In this document: positions 1 to 7,976 of the stretch, in pieces
Numbering within the stretch: the stretch's first letter is position 1
Layout of the letters: the number at the start of each line of letters is the position of its first letter
Assembly: GCA_030595665.1 (NCBI GenBank)
Contig: JAUVCV010000029.1
Span: 1 to 33,994 of the forward strand
Origin: Methanogenium sp.
GTDB taxonomy: Archaea > Halobacteriota > Methanomicrobia > Methanomicrobiales > Methanomicrobiaceae
Direction of reading: 5' to 3'
DNA length: 33,994 nt
Notes under the pieces: model-generated
The model's input: the letters and a program-made list of their open reading frames with translations, nothing else
Databases searched by the model: none
What the model was told of the DNA's origin: nothing
Position numbers and translations under genes: made by a program

Positions 1-1081
1 TGTTCCGGGCACCAATAAGATCAGCGTGAAGAGCAAATCCACAACATTCACAAACAAATGATTTCCTGTGTCTGTTGTTCTTGCTGATATGTTTACATCG
101 GGGGCATGTTTGTGACGTATAAGCCGGGTCGATGTAGACTGCAGTTATACCTCTCTCTCTTGCTTTATACTCAATAAAGGTCTGAAGTTCGTAGAATGCC
201 CAGGAGTGGTGAGTATATCTCTGTTTTTTACGGGTTTTTGTTGTATTTCGGATTCCCGTGAGATCCTCCAATCCAATTACATCGACATCATTCTGAACAG
301 CAAACTCAACAATCTCCTTTGATACACGGTGATCCATATCAGTCATAAGCCGTCTTTCCCGACCGGAGAGATGTTTTAACATCCTCTTTGCTGATCGGGT
401 GCCCTTTGACTGTAACCGTTTCCGCATATTAGAATAGATATTTCGGAGATTCTTGGCTTCACCGCCACAGAAAAACGTACATTTCTTATCGGTTGTCGAT
501 GCAACGGCAAGGAAATTCTGACCGACATCGACACCCACAAAGGTTGATGACTCGGTAACCTCTTTGGTGTCTACCTCTTTTTCGCAACATAGATGGAAGT
601 AATATGCTCCATCCCGGTGTTTCACCAGTTTGGATGCGCCGAACTTCCAGGAATTGTCAAGATATTCTACCATGTGGGGATACCTGTGGAATCTGAATAT
701 CTTCCGACCTTCAAGGGTAGTTAAGCCGATCTGATCTCCATCTATCGTGAAGTCCCGTCTAAACGAGAAGGTCATAGTAGTGGGAGTGAATTCGATTTTC
801 TGCCACTCAGATTTCTTAATCTTTATCTGTTGCCGGAGTGTCCGATAAGTCCCGGTGACTTGCCGGACAACATTGCAGGCCATCTGTGACTTTAGGCTGA
901 ATTCCCCTCTAAGAGTAGGATATACTTCCTTCTGAAGTGCCACAGATCCTTTTGGTTTCCCAAGAGCATACACGACCGTAGAGACATAATTCATCCCATC
1001 TGTATACGTCTGAACCGTCCGGTCAAGGAGACATGTGTCGGGACAGTCCAGTTTGAGGATGATCGTCTTTACGGTGAGCAC
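1..1081 (-). CDS. tnpB: TnpB, RNA-guided nuclease of IS200/IS605-family element (3' end outside window)
   Basis: About 360 codons are open from a GTG at 1081 to the window edge without a stop. The protein shows the full TnpB core: a RuvC motif GVDVGQN (first catalytic Asp), then VDVIGLEDL (catalytic Glu), then a zinc ribbon TCPRCKHI...FVCECCGF (two CxxC pairs) and the last motif HADLIGARN (third catalytic Asp). All three acidic residues are present, so the nuclease looks intact as far as it can be read. Family members act with an omegaRNA encoded at the element's right end, which would lie beyond base 1. No tnpA is seen on the visible side. The start is uncertain: an upstream in-frame TAA lies a few codons before the GTG, so no longer form is possible. 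Confidence 0.9.
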   Translation of the reverse strand, partial: MLTVKTIILKLDCPDTCLLDRTVQTYTDGMNYVSTVVYALGKPKGSVALQKEVYPTLRGEFSLKSQMACNVVRQVTGTYRTLRQQIKIKKSEWQKIEFTPTTMTFSFRRDFTIDGDQIGLTTLEGRKIFRFHRYPHMVEYLDNSWKFGASKLVKHRDGAYYFHLCCEKEVDTKEVTESSTFVGVDVGQNFLAVASTTDKKCTFFCGGEAKNLRNIYSNMRKRLQSKGTRSAKRMLKHLSGRERRLMTDMDHRVSKEIVEFAVQNDVDVIGLEDLTGIRNTTKTRKKQRYTHHSWAFYELQTFIEYKARERGITAVYIDPAYTSQTCPRCKHISKNNRHRKSFVCECCGFALHADLIGARN

Positions 1082-1135
1082 AAGTTATGGGTTCACTCAA
1101 TAATACATATTACTTGTTACATGAACGCAATTCCT

Positions 1136-1155
1136 CCCCGGCCTGAAGACCGGGG
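1136..1155. repeat. GC-rich hairpin, probable IS605-type element end
   Basis: CCCCGG (1136-1141) and CCGGGG (1150-1155) form a 6-bp stem with an 8-nt loop. Read on the minus strand it is followed by GGAGGAATTGCG and TTCATG. This resembles the right-end/omegaRNA 3' hairpin common downstream of archaeal tnpB genes, yet here it lies upstream of tnpB in the same orientation. It is either the left end of this element or the scar of a second one. The resemblance is from general knowledge of these elements, not from a search. Confidence 0.5.
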
Positions 1156-1478
1156 ACTCCTTGCGGGAATGTTGAAAAAATAGTCAATGCTGTCTCACCA
1201 CCGGGGAGAGGTAATCGATCGTGGCGATTGCGGAGGGCTCCGGTCAGGAAGACACCGGCGCCCCCCAATCCCGAAAGAAGATCAAAACGAGTGCGGCCCC
1301 GCCCCCCCCCACGAAAAATACATCGGTATCGTGAACCTGCCCGGAAAGGGAACCGGAACGCTGCCCCGGTGTCGGGAGCCAGGTCACGCACCCCGGCCAT
1401 CTCCGGCGAGGTGGTTCACCGACGGCGTTCGACCGAATTCCTGCTTACCCGGTTCGGTGCCTTCGCAATTTCCTCCTG
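1156..1478. other. Gap without a convincing gene
   Basis: GC-rich stretch with a run of nine C at 1302-1310. Several overlapping reading frames are open only because of the base composition. One minus-strand frame (1110-1400) runs into the element-end hairpin and contains FDLLSGLGGAGVFL, but nothing supports expression. No promoter or ribosome binding site is visible. Confidence 0.5.
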
Positions 1479-2336
1479 CTATTTAGATAGTGGGAAATCA
1501 TTGACATCCCACCAGATTTTCATGCGGTGGGAATGGCCGGGCACCGTGACTGTATCTCCGTCATGTTCAAGGGACCGCATGATATACTCCCGGAGTAATT
1601 CTTCCTGTTCGGGGGTGGTGACGAAGTGGCGTGGTTTGAAGTATAGAACTGCCTCGTCTTCTGTATCAAACCGATAGATATGTTCATAGACAAAATGTTC
1701 GACATGCGGGAATATGCCCATTGCATACAGGATGTTGAAGATGAGATCAGATTTCGGTGAGGACACATACTCGGTCCCGTGGAGTTGTGGCCAGAGGTCT
1801 TTGGCCATTGTCTCCCAGGACGCCTCCCCTGCAAACCAGTAGATATAGACATACCGTGATGAAGCCTCGCACATCTTTTCAATCGCTTCTCTCATATCAG
1901 GGACATCAAGAGAGAACGAAGCAAAGACCAGATCGTAGGGGCCTGAAAGATCGTTTGCCACGTCTACATCTTCCCAGCGTTTCTGTACGCAGTCTGCGTT
2001 CTCTATTTTTTCGTCTCTCAGGTTCTCCTCAAGCACGGTAAACATACCTTTGGAGGGTTCAACGGCGGTCACATGACTGACCTGGCGGGCGATGGGTATC
2101 GTGATTGCACCGGGACCCGCCCCTACATCACAAACCCTCGATTCGGGCGTGAGAGCGAGTCCTGCAATGGTCCGGTTGACCCGCTCACCGTTTTTTTCAT
2201 ACGACATCCGGTAGAATTTGCGGGCGGCATCCTGTTCATCCCACATGCTGGCAGTGTCTTTCCGGTTGTTTATTTCGTGATTCTTCTGCCACTGCTCTTT
2301 CCAGCATGCAGCCCAGTTGATGATAGTCTGTGTCAT
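1479..2336 (-). CDS. Class I SAM-dependent methyltransferase
   Basis: 285 aa. The SAM-binding motif I is VCDVGAGPGAITIPIA (about residues 88-103), followed by an acidic residue at the end of the next strand in VTAVEPSKGM, as in Rossmann-fold methyltransferases. A later FASFSLDVPDM segment fits motif IV/V. The first 50 residues are polar and helical and include a Trp-rich stretch (WAACWKEQWQKN). The start ATG is preceded by TGAGGAGA, a good ribosome binding site, about 7 nt upstream. The gene is divergent from the ATP-grasp gene at 2669. The substrate cannot be read from the sequence. The fold is clear; the role is unknown. Confidence 0.85.
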   Translation of the reverse strand: MTQTIINWAACWKEQWQKNHEINNRKDTASMWDEQDAARKFYRMSYEKNGERVNRTIAGLALTPESRVCDVGAGPGAITIPIARQVSHVTAVEPSKGMFTVLEENLRDEKIENADCVQKRWEDVDVANDLSGPYDLVFASFSLDVPDMREAIEKMCEASSRYVYIYWFAGEASWETMAKDLWPQLHGTEYVSSPKSDLIFNILYAMGIFPHVEHFVYEHIYRFDTEDEAVLYFKPRHFVTTPEQEELLREYIMRSLEHDGDTVTVPGHSHRMKIWWDVNDFPLSK

Positions 2337-2668
2337 ATATTTTCTCCTCAGGTGTTGGGATTGTCTGAGTTATTCCCCATATGGGCATCCCGGCGGTTTC
2401 TTTTACAAATGTGCTGTATGAGTTAATACACAGCGGCCGGGCATTTCTGTCATACGGAAAATACAATTGTTCTGATTATGTGTGATATTTTATCTGATAA
2501 ATAGGAATCTGTTTTCCTGACAGGGACCTGGATTATGTTCTTTTCCGAATGTGTCAGAGGGTATTTTTTCCCCGGTTGACACCTGCCTCTGATGCCCGCT
2601 TCCGGTACCATTTTACCGGCCTGACCCAAATCCTGTGTAATACTCTATCTACCGGAGCAGTGACCGAT
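2337..2668. promoter_or_regulatory. Divergent intergenic region (methyltransferase / ATP-grasp gene)
   Basis: 332 bp between two divergent starts. AT-rich segments around 2478-2510 (with ATATTTTATCTGATAAATAG) are the best TATA-like candidates. A plus-strand frame is open from 2549 in phase with the ATP-grasp gene, but its extra 40 residues are low quality and do not look like part of the protein. No clear operator was found. Confidence 0.35.
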
Positions 2669-3838
2669 ATGATCATACTCGATGAACCCTATGTATCCCG
2701 TTACCTGAAAGAGACAATAATCTCTGCCAGTCTGCCTGTGCTCATAAATAATATTTCTGAAAAACAGGACTTCCCGGATGGGACTGTTCTCTTGGACGAT
2801 ACGGCATGTATTGCCCTGATGAAGGACAATCCTGAACAGAAACTCTATAGCAATTCTGAACATGCTCTTCAGTGGATTGCTGATAATCTGGCATTTACCG
2901 GACTGCCTGAAACCATCAGACAGTTCAAGGACAAGGTGGCATTCCGCCGCCTCCTCCAGCCGCTCTTCCCTGACTTTTTCTTCCGTGAAGTGGCCGCAGA
3001 AGATCTGGACAGCCTGGATGTAAGGAGTATCCCGAAACCCTTCATCATCAAACCCTCCGTCGGCTTCTTCAGCGCAGGGGTACACATGGTTGCGTCAGAC
3101 GCGGACTGGGAAGAGATTCTTCAGACACTGAAAATAGAGATGAAAGAGCATTCATCACTGTTCCCCCCGCAGGTATACAGTGCTGCGACATGGATTATCG
3201 AAGGGTATATCCCTGGTACTGAACTTGCGGTGGACGCCTGTTTCACAGCCGAAGGAGAGCCCGTTGTTCTTGATATCCTCTCGCATATGTTCTCATCTGA
3301 TGCAGATGTGGACGACAAAGTCTACCTGACGTCCAAAGCGATTATCAGAGAATACCTGCCACCAGTGATGAACCTTCTTCATCAGATTCAGACACTCACC
3401 GGTATCAGGAATTTTCCTCTCCATATTGAGCTGCGTGTGGATGCAGATGGGCATGTCGTGCCCATTGAAGTGAATCCGATGCGGTTTGCCGGGTGGTGTA
3501 CTACTGACATCGCAGCGTATGCCCATGGCATCAATGTATATCGGGCATATTTCGAAGAGAATGGGCCGGACTGGGAGACGCTTCTCGCCGATGACAATGG
3601 TGATGTCTATGCCCTCCTTGTCGTAAAGCCACCTCGGGACATCCTCCCTGAGACTATTGCCGGGTTTGATTACGATGGGTTTGCGGCATCGTTTGCCCAT
3701 CCCTTAGAGATGCGGCCGGTGGACTTTACCTCCTATCCGGTATTCGGATTCTTCTTTGCAAAAATGGAAGGGGGAAACCTGCGGGAAGCAGAGGCATTCC
3801 TCACATCTGACCTGAAGGACTATATTCACATCCGGTAA
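2669..3838 (+). CDS. ATP-grasp domain protein (carboxylate-amine ligase-like)
   Basis: 389 aa from the ATG at 2669; upstream in-frame residues are possible but unlike protein, and GGAG lies 12 nt before this ATG. ATP-grasp signs are visible in order: a nucleotide-binding lysine strand KPFIIKPSVGFFSAGVHMV (about residues 135-153), an adenine-contact strand WIIEGYIPGTELAVDA, and the metal-binding end FPLHIELRVDADGHVVPIEVNPMRF, with Glu and the Asn of EVNP. Such enzymes activate a carboxylate through an acyl-phosphate and join it to an amine or thiol. Substrate unknown. It ends 13 nt from the convergent permease gene at 3852. Confidence 0.8.
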   Translation: MIILDEPYVSRYLKETIISASLPVLINNISEKQDFPDGTVLLDDTACIALMKDNPEQKLYSNSEHALQWIADNLAFTGLPETIRQFKDKVAFRRLLQPLFPDFFFREVAAEDLDSLDVRSIPKPFIIKPSVGFFSAGVHMVASDADWEEILQTLKIEMKEHSSLFPPQVYSAATWIIEGYIPGTELAVDACFTAEGEPVVLDILSHMFSSDADVDDKVYLTSKAIIREYLPPVMNLLHQIQTLTGIRNFPLHIELRVDADGHVVPIEVNPMRFAGWCTTDIAAYAHGINVYRAYFEENGPDWETLLADDNGDVYALLVVKPPRDILPETIAGFDYDGFAASFAHPLEMRPVDFTSYPVFGFFFAKMEGGNLREAEAFLTSDLKDYIHIR

Positions 3839-3851
3839 ACGGTCCTCATTT

Positions 3852-4436
3852 TCACGGCATTTTTTCCGGTTTTTTATCCATGGAGGTAGGAATCTCTTCC
3901 TTTCCGACTGCTGCCTCACAGACCAGCCCGACCACGACAGAGAATACAATCAGATATATGGTCAGGACTGCGGTATAGAGGCCTCCAAAGTAGTAGATCA
4001 TAACCGGCATAAACGGGAGTTTAACGGATCGCATATACAGAAACACGCCTGCAAGAGCAGTTCTCATCCCCTTTTCCCGGAAGTCAGCGAGCATTGAGTA
4101 CCAGACATAGACAGGGCCTGTTGCAATGATGCCTGCGATGATTGCGATGAACCAACCGGTCAGTCCTGATTTTGACCCGAGGTGCTTTGCAATTGTTTTC
4201 GGTTTGATAAGGAGATCAATGACAAACATCAGGACAAAAACCAGTATTAGTACAGGGATTATCTGGCGGAGGATTCCGCCAAAGGTCTCCAGTGCACGGA
4301 TGGCGATGGTGGTGTCCATCATGGCAACAATGCAGTAGATACCGACGACAACCCCAAGGAAGATGACCGGGAACCGTGAATTATTCTCTTTTTTCCCGTT
4401 TCCTTTCTCTTTTTTTGCCCCCTCTTCCTGCTTCAT
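3852..4436 (-). CDS. Permease subunit, COG0701/UPF0718-like (second half)
   Basis: 194 aa. A Lys/Glu-rich cytoplasmic N-terminus (about 22 residues) is followed by four to five membrane segments, with the conserved-looking stretch ATGPVYVWYSMLADFREKGM between them. The protein looks like the C-terminal half of the large COG0701 permeases (ArsP/YraQ type), here made as a separate chain. Its ATG at 4436 overlaps the stop of the upstream permease gene as ATGA, so the two are probably translated together in fixed ratio. Longer starts upstream would run through the neighbouring gene in another frame and are rejected. Transported substrate unknown. Confidence 0.75.
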   Translation of the reverse strand: MKQEEGAKKEKGNGKKENNSRFPVIFLGVVVGIYCIVAMMDTTIAIRALETFGGILRQIIPVLILVFVLMFVIDLLIKPKTIAKHLGSKSGLTGWFIAIIAGIIATGPVYVWYSMLADFREKGMRTALAGVFLYMRSVKLPFMPVMIYYFGGLYTAVLTIYLIVFSVVVGLVCEAAVGKEEIPTSMDKKPEKMP

Positions 4437-4867
4437 AGTATACCTCCCAAAAGAGAGAGGGTGACTTCTGTTAAGATGGCAATAAGAATGGCAAAAATAA
4501 ATCCACAGATATTGCGTGCAATGGCAAATCGTTTCCCCAGGATGTTCATCTCTACAGGCAGTTGAATAACGCCGACGGTGACCCATGCAATGATGAACGC
4601 GGTTACTGCGGTGAGACTGATCCCGGTATTCAGGAGTTCTCCTCCTATGACATAGCTTGTTACCGGGTTTCCGGCAGCAACACTTCCCATTGCAGCACCT
4701 GCGATCGGGTCTGCGATCGGGCGACCGGAGAAGATAATTCCATACCATTCAGGTGGTATCACTGTCAGAAGGAGGCTTACCAGCAGCAGGATTCCAAGAA
4801 TCTGTGGGATCACCTGTAGCACTGACTGGTATGTCTTCTTTCCACTGGCCCGAATATCCATATTCAT
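4433..4867 (-). CDS. Permease subunit, COG0701/UPF0718-like (first half)
   Basis: 144 aa, four predicted membrane helices. The motif GAAMGSVAAGNPVTSYVIGG (about residues 57-76), with small residues and GNP, is typical of COG0701 permeases. VTVGVIQLPVEMNILGKRFA follows in the next loop. First gene of a two-gene operon, overlapping the next gene by 4 nt (ATGA). Together the two chains would rebuild one full permease. Related proteins handle organoarsenicals in some bacteria, but nothing in the neighbourhood suggests arsenic here. Confidence 0.75.
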   Translation of the reverse strand: MNMDIRASGKKTYQSVLQVIPQILGILLLVSLLLTVIPPEWYGIIFSGRPIADPIAGAAMGSVAAGNPVTSYVIGGELLNTGISLTAVTAFIIAWVTVGVIQLPVEMNILGKRFAIARNICGFIFAILIAILTEVTLSLLGGIL

Positions 4868-5237
4868 TCATATGTCCGGAAGAGTGGGTTAAATGTTGGG
4901 GTCAGCATCACCGATAATTTCGTTGTGACGATGAGGGATCTGTTCTCCGGCCATGGGGTTGATTTCGGGGGGATGGTGGTATTACGGGTCTTTTAAAACT
5001 GAGTAGAAGGATGGGCCGGGAGCATGCCGCAACCTCCGGATGAATCAAAAAATATGTACCTGGCCAGACTTCAGGAAATGCCCTGTTGGTGTGTTTACTT
5101 GTACCGGTGTGTCCCTCTAATCATGGCCCGGGTTGCTGTATTCCCCCTTTCGTTGTCTGGTTCATGATCTGGGTGTCAGATTATCAATCAGGGGGTGGGG
5201 TATATCTTTATTATGATCTTTCACTATAATACCATTT
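4868..5237. other. Intergenic region, probable promoter at the right end
   Basis: No gene seen in 370 bp. GTATATCTTTATTATG at 5199-5214 is a TATA-like element about 30 nt before the ATG at 5238, consistent with a leaderless or short-leader transcript for the small ORF. The left part should hold the promoter of the minus-strand permease operon, but no box stands out. Confidence 0.35.
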
Positions 5238-5468
5238 ATGAATATCATCTTTCATGCCGCAAAGAGTTTTAACGGAATCCAGGTATCCTTCCTCTCCGGG
5301 AATGACACGGTATCTGAACTATTCAGTTATGAAAACCTGATCGACATGAAAATAAATGTATCCAATCTTATCGAACACCCTGAATATTATGCTGTTGACA
5401 TGAATGGGCCTGTTATTGTAAGATCCGATTTCTGTAAGCCTGAGATGCACGAAGAATGCAGGCAATGA
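5238..5468 (+). CDS. Small hypothetical protein
   Basis: 76 aa, not recognised. It is soluble, with a mixed sequence and a Cys near each part of the C-terminus (DFCKPEMHEECRQ). A TATA-like element is placed correctly for a leaderless start. The stop codon TGA touches the GTG of the next small ORF, so the two may form an operon. Coding status is likely but not certain. Confidence 0.5.
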   Translation: MNIIFHAAKSFNGIQVSFLSGNDTVSELFSYENLIDMKINVSNLIEHPEYYAVDMNGPVIVRSDFCKPEMHEECRQ

Positions 5469-5597
5469 GTGTTGGCAGGTGAAAAACAGTCACTTATTTT
5501 CCTGACTGGATGTTCTCTTGTGGGATTTATTATTCTCCTCTCCGCTGCAGTCTGCTTTGTACTGGGATATCTTCTTAAGAAAAAGGAATTCCTGTAA
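5469..5597 (+). CDS. Single-pass small membrane protein, 42 aa
   Basis: GTG start directly after the TGA of the upstream ORF (no intergenic base). The chain is VLAGEKQSLIF, then about 22 hydrophobic residues (LTGCSLVGFIILLSAAVCFV...), then a positive tail LLKKKEFL, a textbook one-helix membrane peptide with the positive side at the C-terminus. Direct abutment suggests translational coupling. Nothing is known of its role. It could be chance, but the composition is unlike random frames nearby. Confidence 0.45.
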   Translation: MLAGEKQSLIFLTGCSLVGFIILLSAAVCFVLGYLLKKKEFL

Positions 5598-5731
5598 AAC
5601 TGAAAAATTCTGTTTTTTTTCTGATGGTTTCATCTTCCGGACTCCGTACCGTTTGCACGGCAAAGGAGTATATGCTGAACGAATGAGGATATAGTGAAAC
5701 GTATGAGGGTTTGTCTCTTCTGTGTTTCAGG

Positions 5732-6139
5732 ATGGGGGAAAAAAGAGTGAGCAAATCAGGTAGACAATGTTTTGATGTGAGTCTTAAACTGGCGTCAACG
5801 GGTGGAGTATCTCATCTGGTGGAGGCCGCCGGGCGGCAGATGAATGCATGCGGTGTCTGTGACACTACGAATGGTTGTGTGAAACGCATTCTGGGAGAGG
5901 TAATGTTTGACATTATCATGAACGGATATCCGGATCACCGCGGGTATCTTGCACTCGGGTGTGCGTTTCAAAAAGGCGGGGTCGCAATGCGGGTCACAGA
6001 CCACGGCACCCCGCGTAACATATTTGAAGAAACAGATAACCCTCTTGCAGGAAGAATTCGTGCAGAGATGGATGAATTATCCTATACATCTGTTTCAGGA
6101 GAAAATATACTGCAGATGCGTAAAACGGATGCACGGTAA
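5732..6139 (+). CDS. Possible HATPase-type (RsbW-like) regulatory protein
   Basis: 135 aa from the ATG at 5732; a TTG at 5711 and a GTG at 5747 are alternatives, the latter with GGGGGA 7 nt before it. The second half resembles HATPase_c_2 anti-sigma/switch kinases: a helix EVMFDIIMNGYPDH where the N-box would be, a strand VAMRVTDHGTP like the G1 loop (DxGxP), and a late SGENILQMRK helix. The N-box Asn appears replaced by Asp, so ATP binding may be changed. Three Cys occur in the first third (CGVCDTTNGC). Two genes upstream are tiny ORFs, and no partner kinase or phosphatase is adjacent. The family call is tentative. Confidence 0.5.
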   Translation: MGEKRVSKSGRQCFDVSLKLASTGGVSHLVEAAGRQMNACGVCDTTNGCVKRILGEVMFDIIMNGYPDHRGYLALGCAFQKGGVAMRVTDHGTPRNIFEETDNPLAGRIRAEMDELSYTSVSGENILQMRKTDAR

Positions 6140-6422
6140 CCGTAATTTTCACTTTTTTCATGGGATTCAAACTGTTATCATGCTTTGACCATGGTTTGAT
6201 TATGTGCGTATGTAAAGGGGCAGCAGAATTACGTCGCTCCCTGTAGAACCATCAAGGCTGATTAATCGGGAGCCGGGTCAGCCGATGATTATGGTCTCAC
6301 ACGAGGGTTGGCACAAGGAGTATTTAACCGGGTTGCCACCTCAGGGACCGGAAAATAGCATACATTAAGGCGTTTTTTTGGGCTGTTAAATGGTAAAATA
6401 GGGTTTTTTTGGTGGAAAAAGG

Positions 6423-6980
6423 TTATCTCTGAGTTTTCTCAAAGGTCATCCGGCAGGAGGAGTCGCCCATACACATGTGCGTGTCTGAAGTGACGTGGTA
6501 ATTGGGGTTCAGGCTCTCTGTGGCAGCCGTTCCATAGGTCCTGCAGAGTTCGCATGTGTGGCGGGCTTCCGCCCCAAACTTTTCTGTGTTTGCTGCCATC
6601 GGGCACTGCTCAGTGATGATGGTCGCCGAATCACCCTTTTCCTGTATGGCCCGCCCCTGCAGTTGCGGGCCCAGGATTGTCCTTGAGATCTCACGGAACG
6701 CTTCAGCAACCTCCATAGCGGAATTGACCGGATATCCAATACTTTTTGCAATGTCCCCCTGCCTTTTTCCAAATTCCCTCCAGATCTCTTTTTCCGCCCT
6801 GTCCAGTTCCTCTTGTCGTTCTGGTGCAATCTTCCTGAATGCCTGAGTATAGACGAAAGGCATCATGTCTGAACACCGGGTTGCAATATCCCAGCGCTGT
6901 TCTGCCGGGACCTCTTTGAGTAATTGTACCATCTCTTCTTCAACTCCCAGGGGCTCCGTGCAACAGGTTGTGTCTCCCAT
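6423..6980 (-). CDS. Cys-rich protein of unknown function
   Basis: 185 aa. The first 110 residues are helical and acidic. The C-terminal third carries a spaced Cys/His set: TEQCPMAA, ARHTCELCRTYG, TSDTHMCMGDSSCRMTFE, and the N-terminus has TTCCTE. The end (G-D-x-x-C-R-x-x-F) resembles the closing motif of V4R-like and thiazoline-carboxylate hydrolase-like small-molecule or metal-binding domains often seen in methanogens. I cannot choose between these. The gene stands alone with no good ribosome binding site upstream, so leaderless translation is plausible. Confidence 0.65.
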   Translation of the reverse strand: MGDTTCCTEPLGVEEEMVQLLKEVPAEQRWDIATRCSDMMPFVYTQAFRKIAPERQEELDRAEKEIWREFGKRQGDIAKSIGYPVNSAMEVAEAFREISRTILGPQLQGRAIQEKGDSATIITEQCPMAANTEKFGAEARHTCELCRTYGTAATESLNPNYHVTSDTHMCMGDSSCRMTFEKTQR

Positions 6981-7298
6981 TTTTGGGTGTGGATACTCTC
7001 TGAAGAACCATCTGTTGGAATGTTGGTTTTACTGAGATCACCATTTTTTATCTGTGCCTGGCTGCCCTGAATATCAACGGTTTACCGGATTACCCGCTAT
7101 TAACAGTTTTGGTCCTCAATGGTGAATGAATGAAAATTATCAGCATTCTGCTGTTTGTATCCTGAAAATCTGCTGATTATTATGGCAATCGTTATTTGAT
7201 CCGCTCTCCTTTGGGCAGGACGCACTCTATGGTGAAGAGGAGTGAGCAGCCGGATAAAGGGGGAAATCTGGCGATTTATGCCTGCAGAATGGCCGGAA
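6981..7298. other. Intergenic region, nothing recognised
   Basis: Low-complexity AT-rich DNA with scattered short frames. It should contain the promoter of the minus-strand gene starting at 6980. No gene, repeat or RNA was recognised. Confidence 0.4.
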
Positions 7299-7577
7299 AT
7301 GGATTATTTTTTAATATTGTTCTCTTCTCTTTTTTCCGTCATCGTCATTGTATTTTTCGCTATTCACTGTTTTTCAGGTCATTGTTGTCGGGTTAATGGC
7401 AGGAAAAGTGGTATCTGCACGGAATGGCCGGTACGGAATCAGAAACCCTGTGTTCAGTTTCACAATATGTCAATAGTTCTGGCAGGAATCCGGGGAACAT
7501 ACGTAGTTGAAGAGATGTGCCCGGACAATCGGGATCTACTTTCTATGACGTTTCCTCCTCTTCCTCCTCGTCTTTGA
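7299..7577 (+). CDS. Doubtful ORF with one membrane segment
   Basis: 92 codons from an ATG at 7299. The first 25 residues are strongly hydrophobic (DYFLILFSSLFSVIVIVFF), then the frame becomes Cys- and Arg-rich and loses protein character, and its 3' end lies antisense to a trkA remnant. It may be a short real membrane peptide or chance. Kept only because the stretch would otherwise be blank. Confidence 0.2.
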   Translation: MDYFLILFSSLFSVIVIVFFAIHCFSGHCCRVNGRKSGICTEWPVRNQKPCVQFHNMSIVLAGIRGTYVVEEMCPDNRDLLSMTFPPLPPRL

Positions 7578-7754
7578 ATCCCTGATATATTTTGTCGACG
7601 AATTCGACACGGGTGGCGATCATAATTTCGTCACTCTCTTTTATTTTGCCCGGTTTGGATTCCGTTCAATGAGAATGACTTCATACCCGGTACGTATCAG
7701 TGCCTGTGCCGGATTGATACCAAGCGCACTTCCTTCCACAATAATGACTCGCAT
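7543..7754 (-). pseudogene. Remnant of a TrkA-type NAD-binding (RCK) protein
   Basis: From the ATG at 7754 the minus strand reads MRVIIVEGSALGINPAQAL..., then GYEVILIERNPNRAK and stops at 7641. This is the first beta-alpha-beta unit of a TrkA-N domain, with the glycine loop damaged (EGSALG instead of a GxGxxG). Immediately after, in another frame, follows DEIMIATRVEFVDKIYQGF and an acidic tail ending at 7543, which looks like the C-terminus of the same kind of protein. The middle of at least 150 residues is gone. It is therefore a deleted and frameshifted gene and not two small genes. Confidence 0.6.
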
Positions 7755-7814
7755 TTTTTCTTACCTCTTCACCGGTGTGTTCCTGGTAACGCCACTGTGA
7801 ACGGCGGCACTATT

Positions 7815-7976
7815 TCAATTCTTCTCAGGAGCATCCCATCGAAAAGGTGCATTCAGAAACCCTTTCAGGATCACCGATGATGTCGGTGATACCTGTGCGT
7901 TTGGTTCCGGGAGTGCCTTTTCCCCGATAATACTCTCAAAATAGTATATCAGGTAATCTCGAATTCAAGAGCTTCC
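7815..7976 (-). pseudogene. Protein-like fragment without a start codon
   Basis: A minus-strand frame reads IRDYLIYYFESIIGEKALPEPN and on to a tail FLNAPFRWDAPEKN before a TGA at 7815. It has amphipathic, protein-like composition but no ATG or GTG, and its 5' end lies inside the last codons of the DUF1622 gene. It sits just 5' of the trkA remnant, so it may be another piece of decayed DNA. Family not recognised. Confidence 0.25.

Noticed and set aside
1110-1400. Minus-strand frame containing FDLLSGLGGAGVFL, vaguely like a LanC-type repeat
   Set aside because: The frame starts right after a stop, runs through the element-end hairpin, and only one short motif fits. GC-rich DNA easily gives such frames.
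2236-2466. Minus-strand 76-codon frame upstream of the methyltransferase
   Set aside because: Overlaps the methyltransferase start in another frame and lacks a family resemblance. The methyltransferase has its own good ribosome site.
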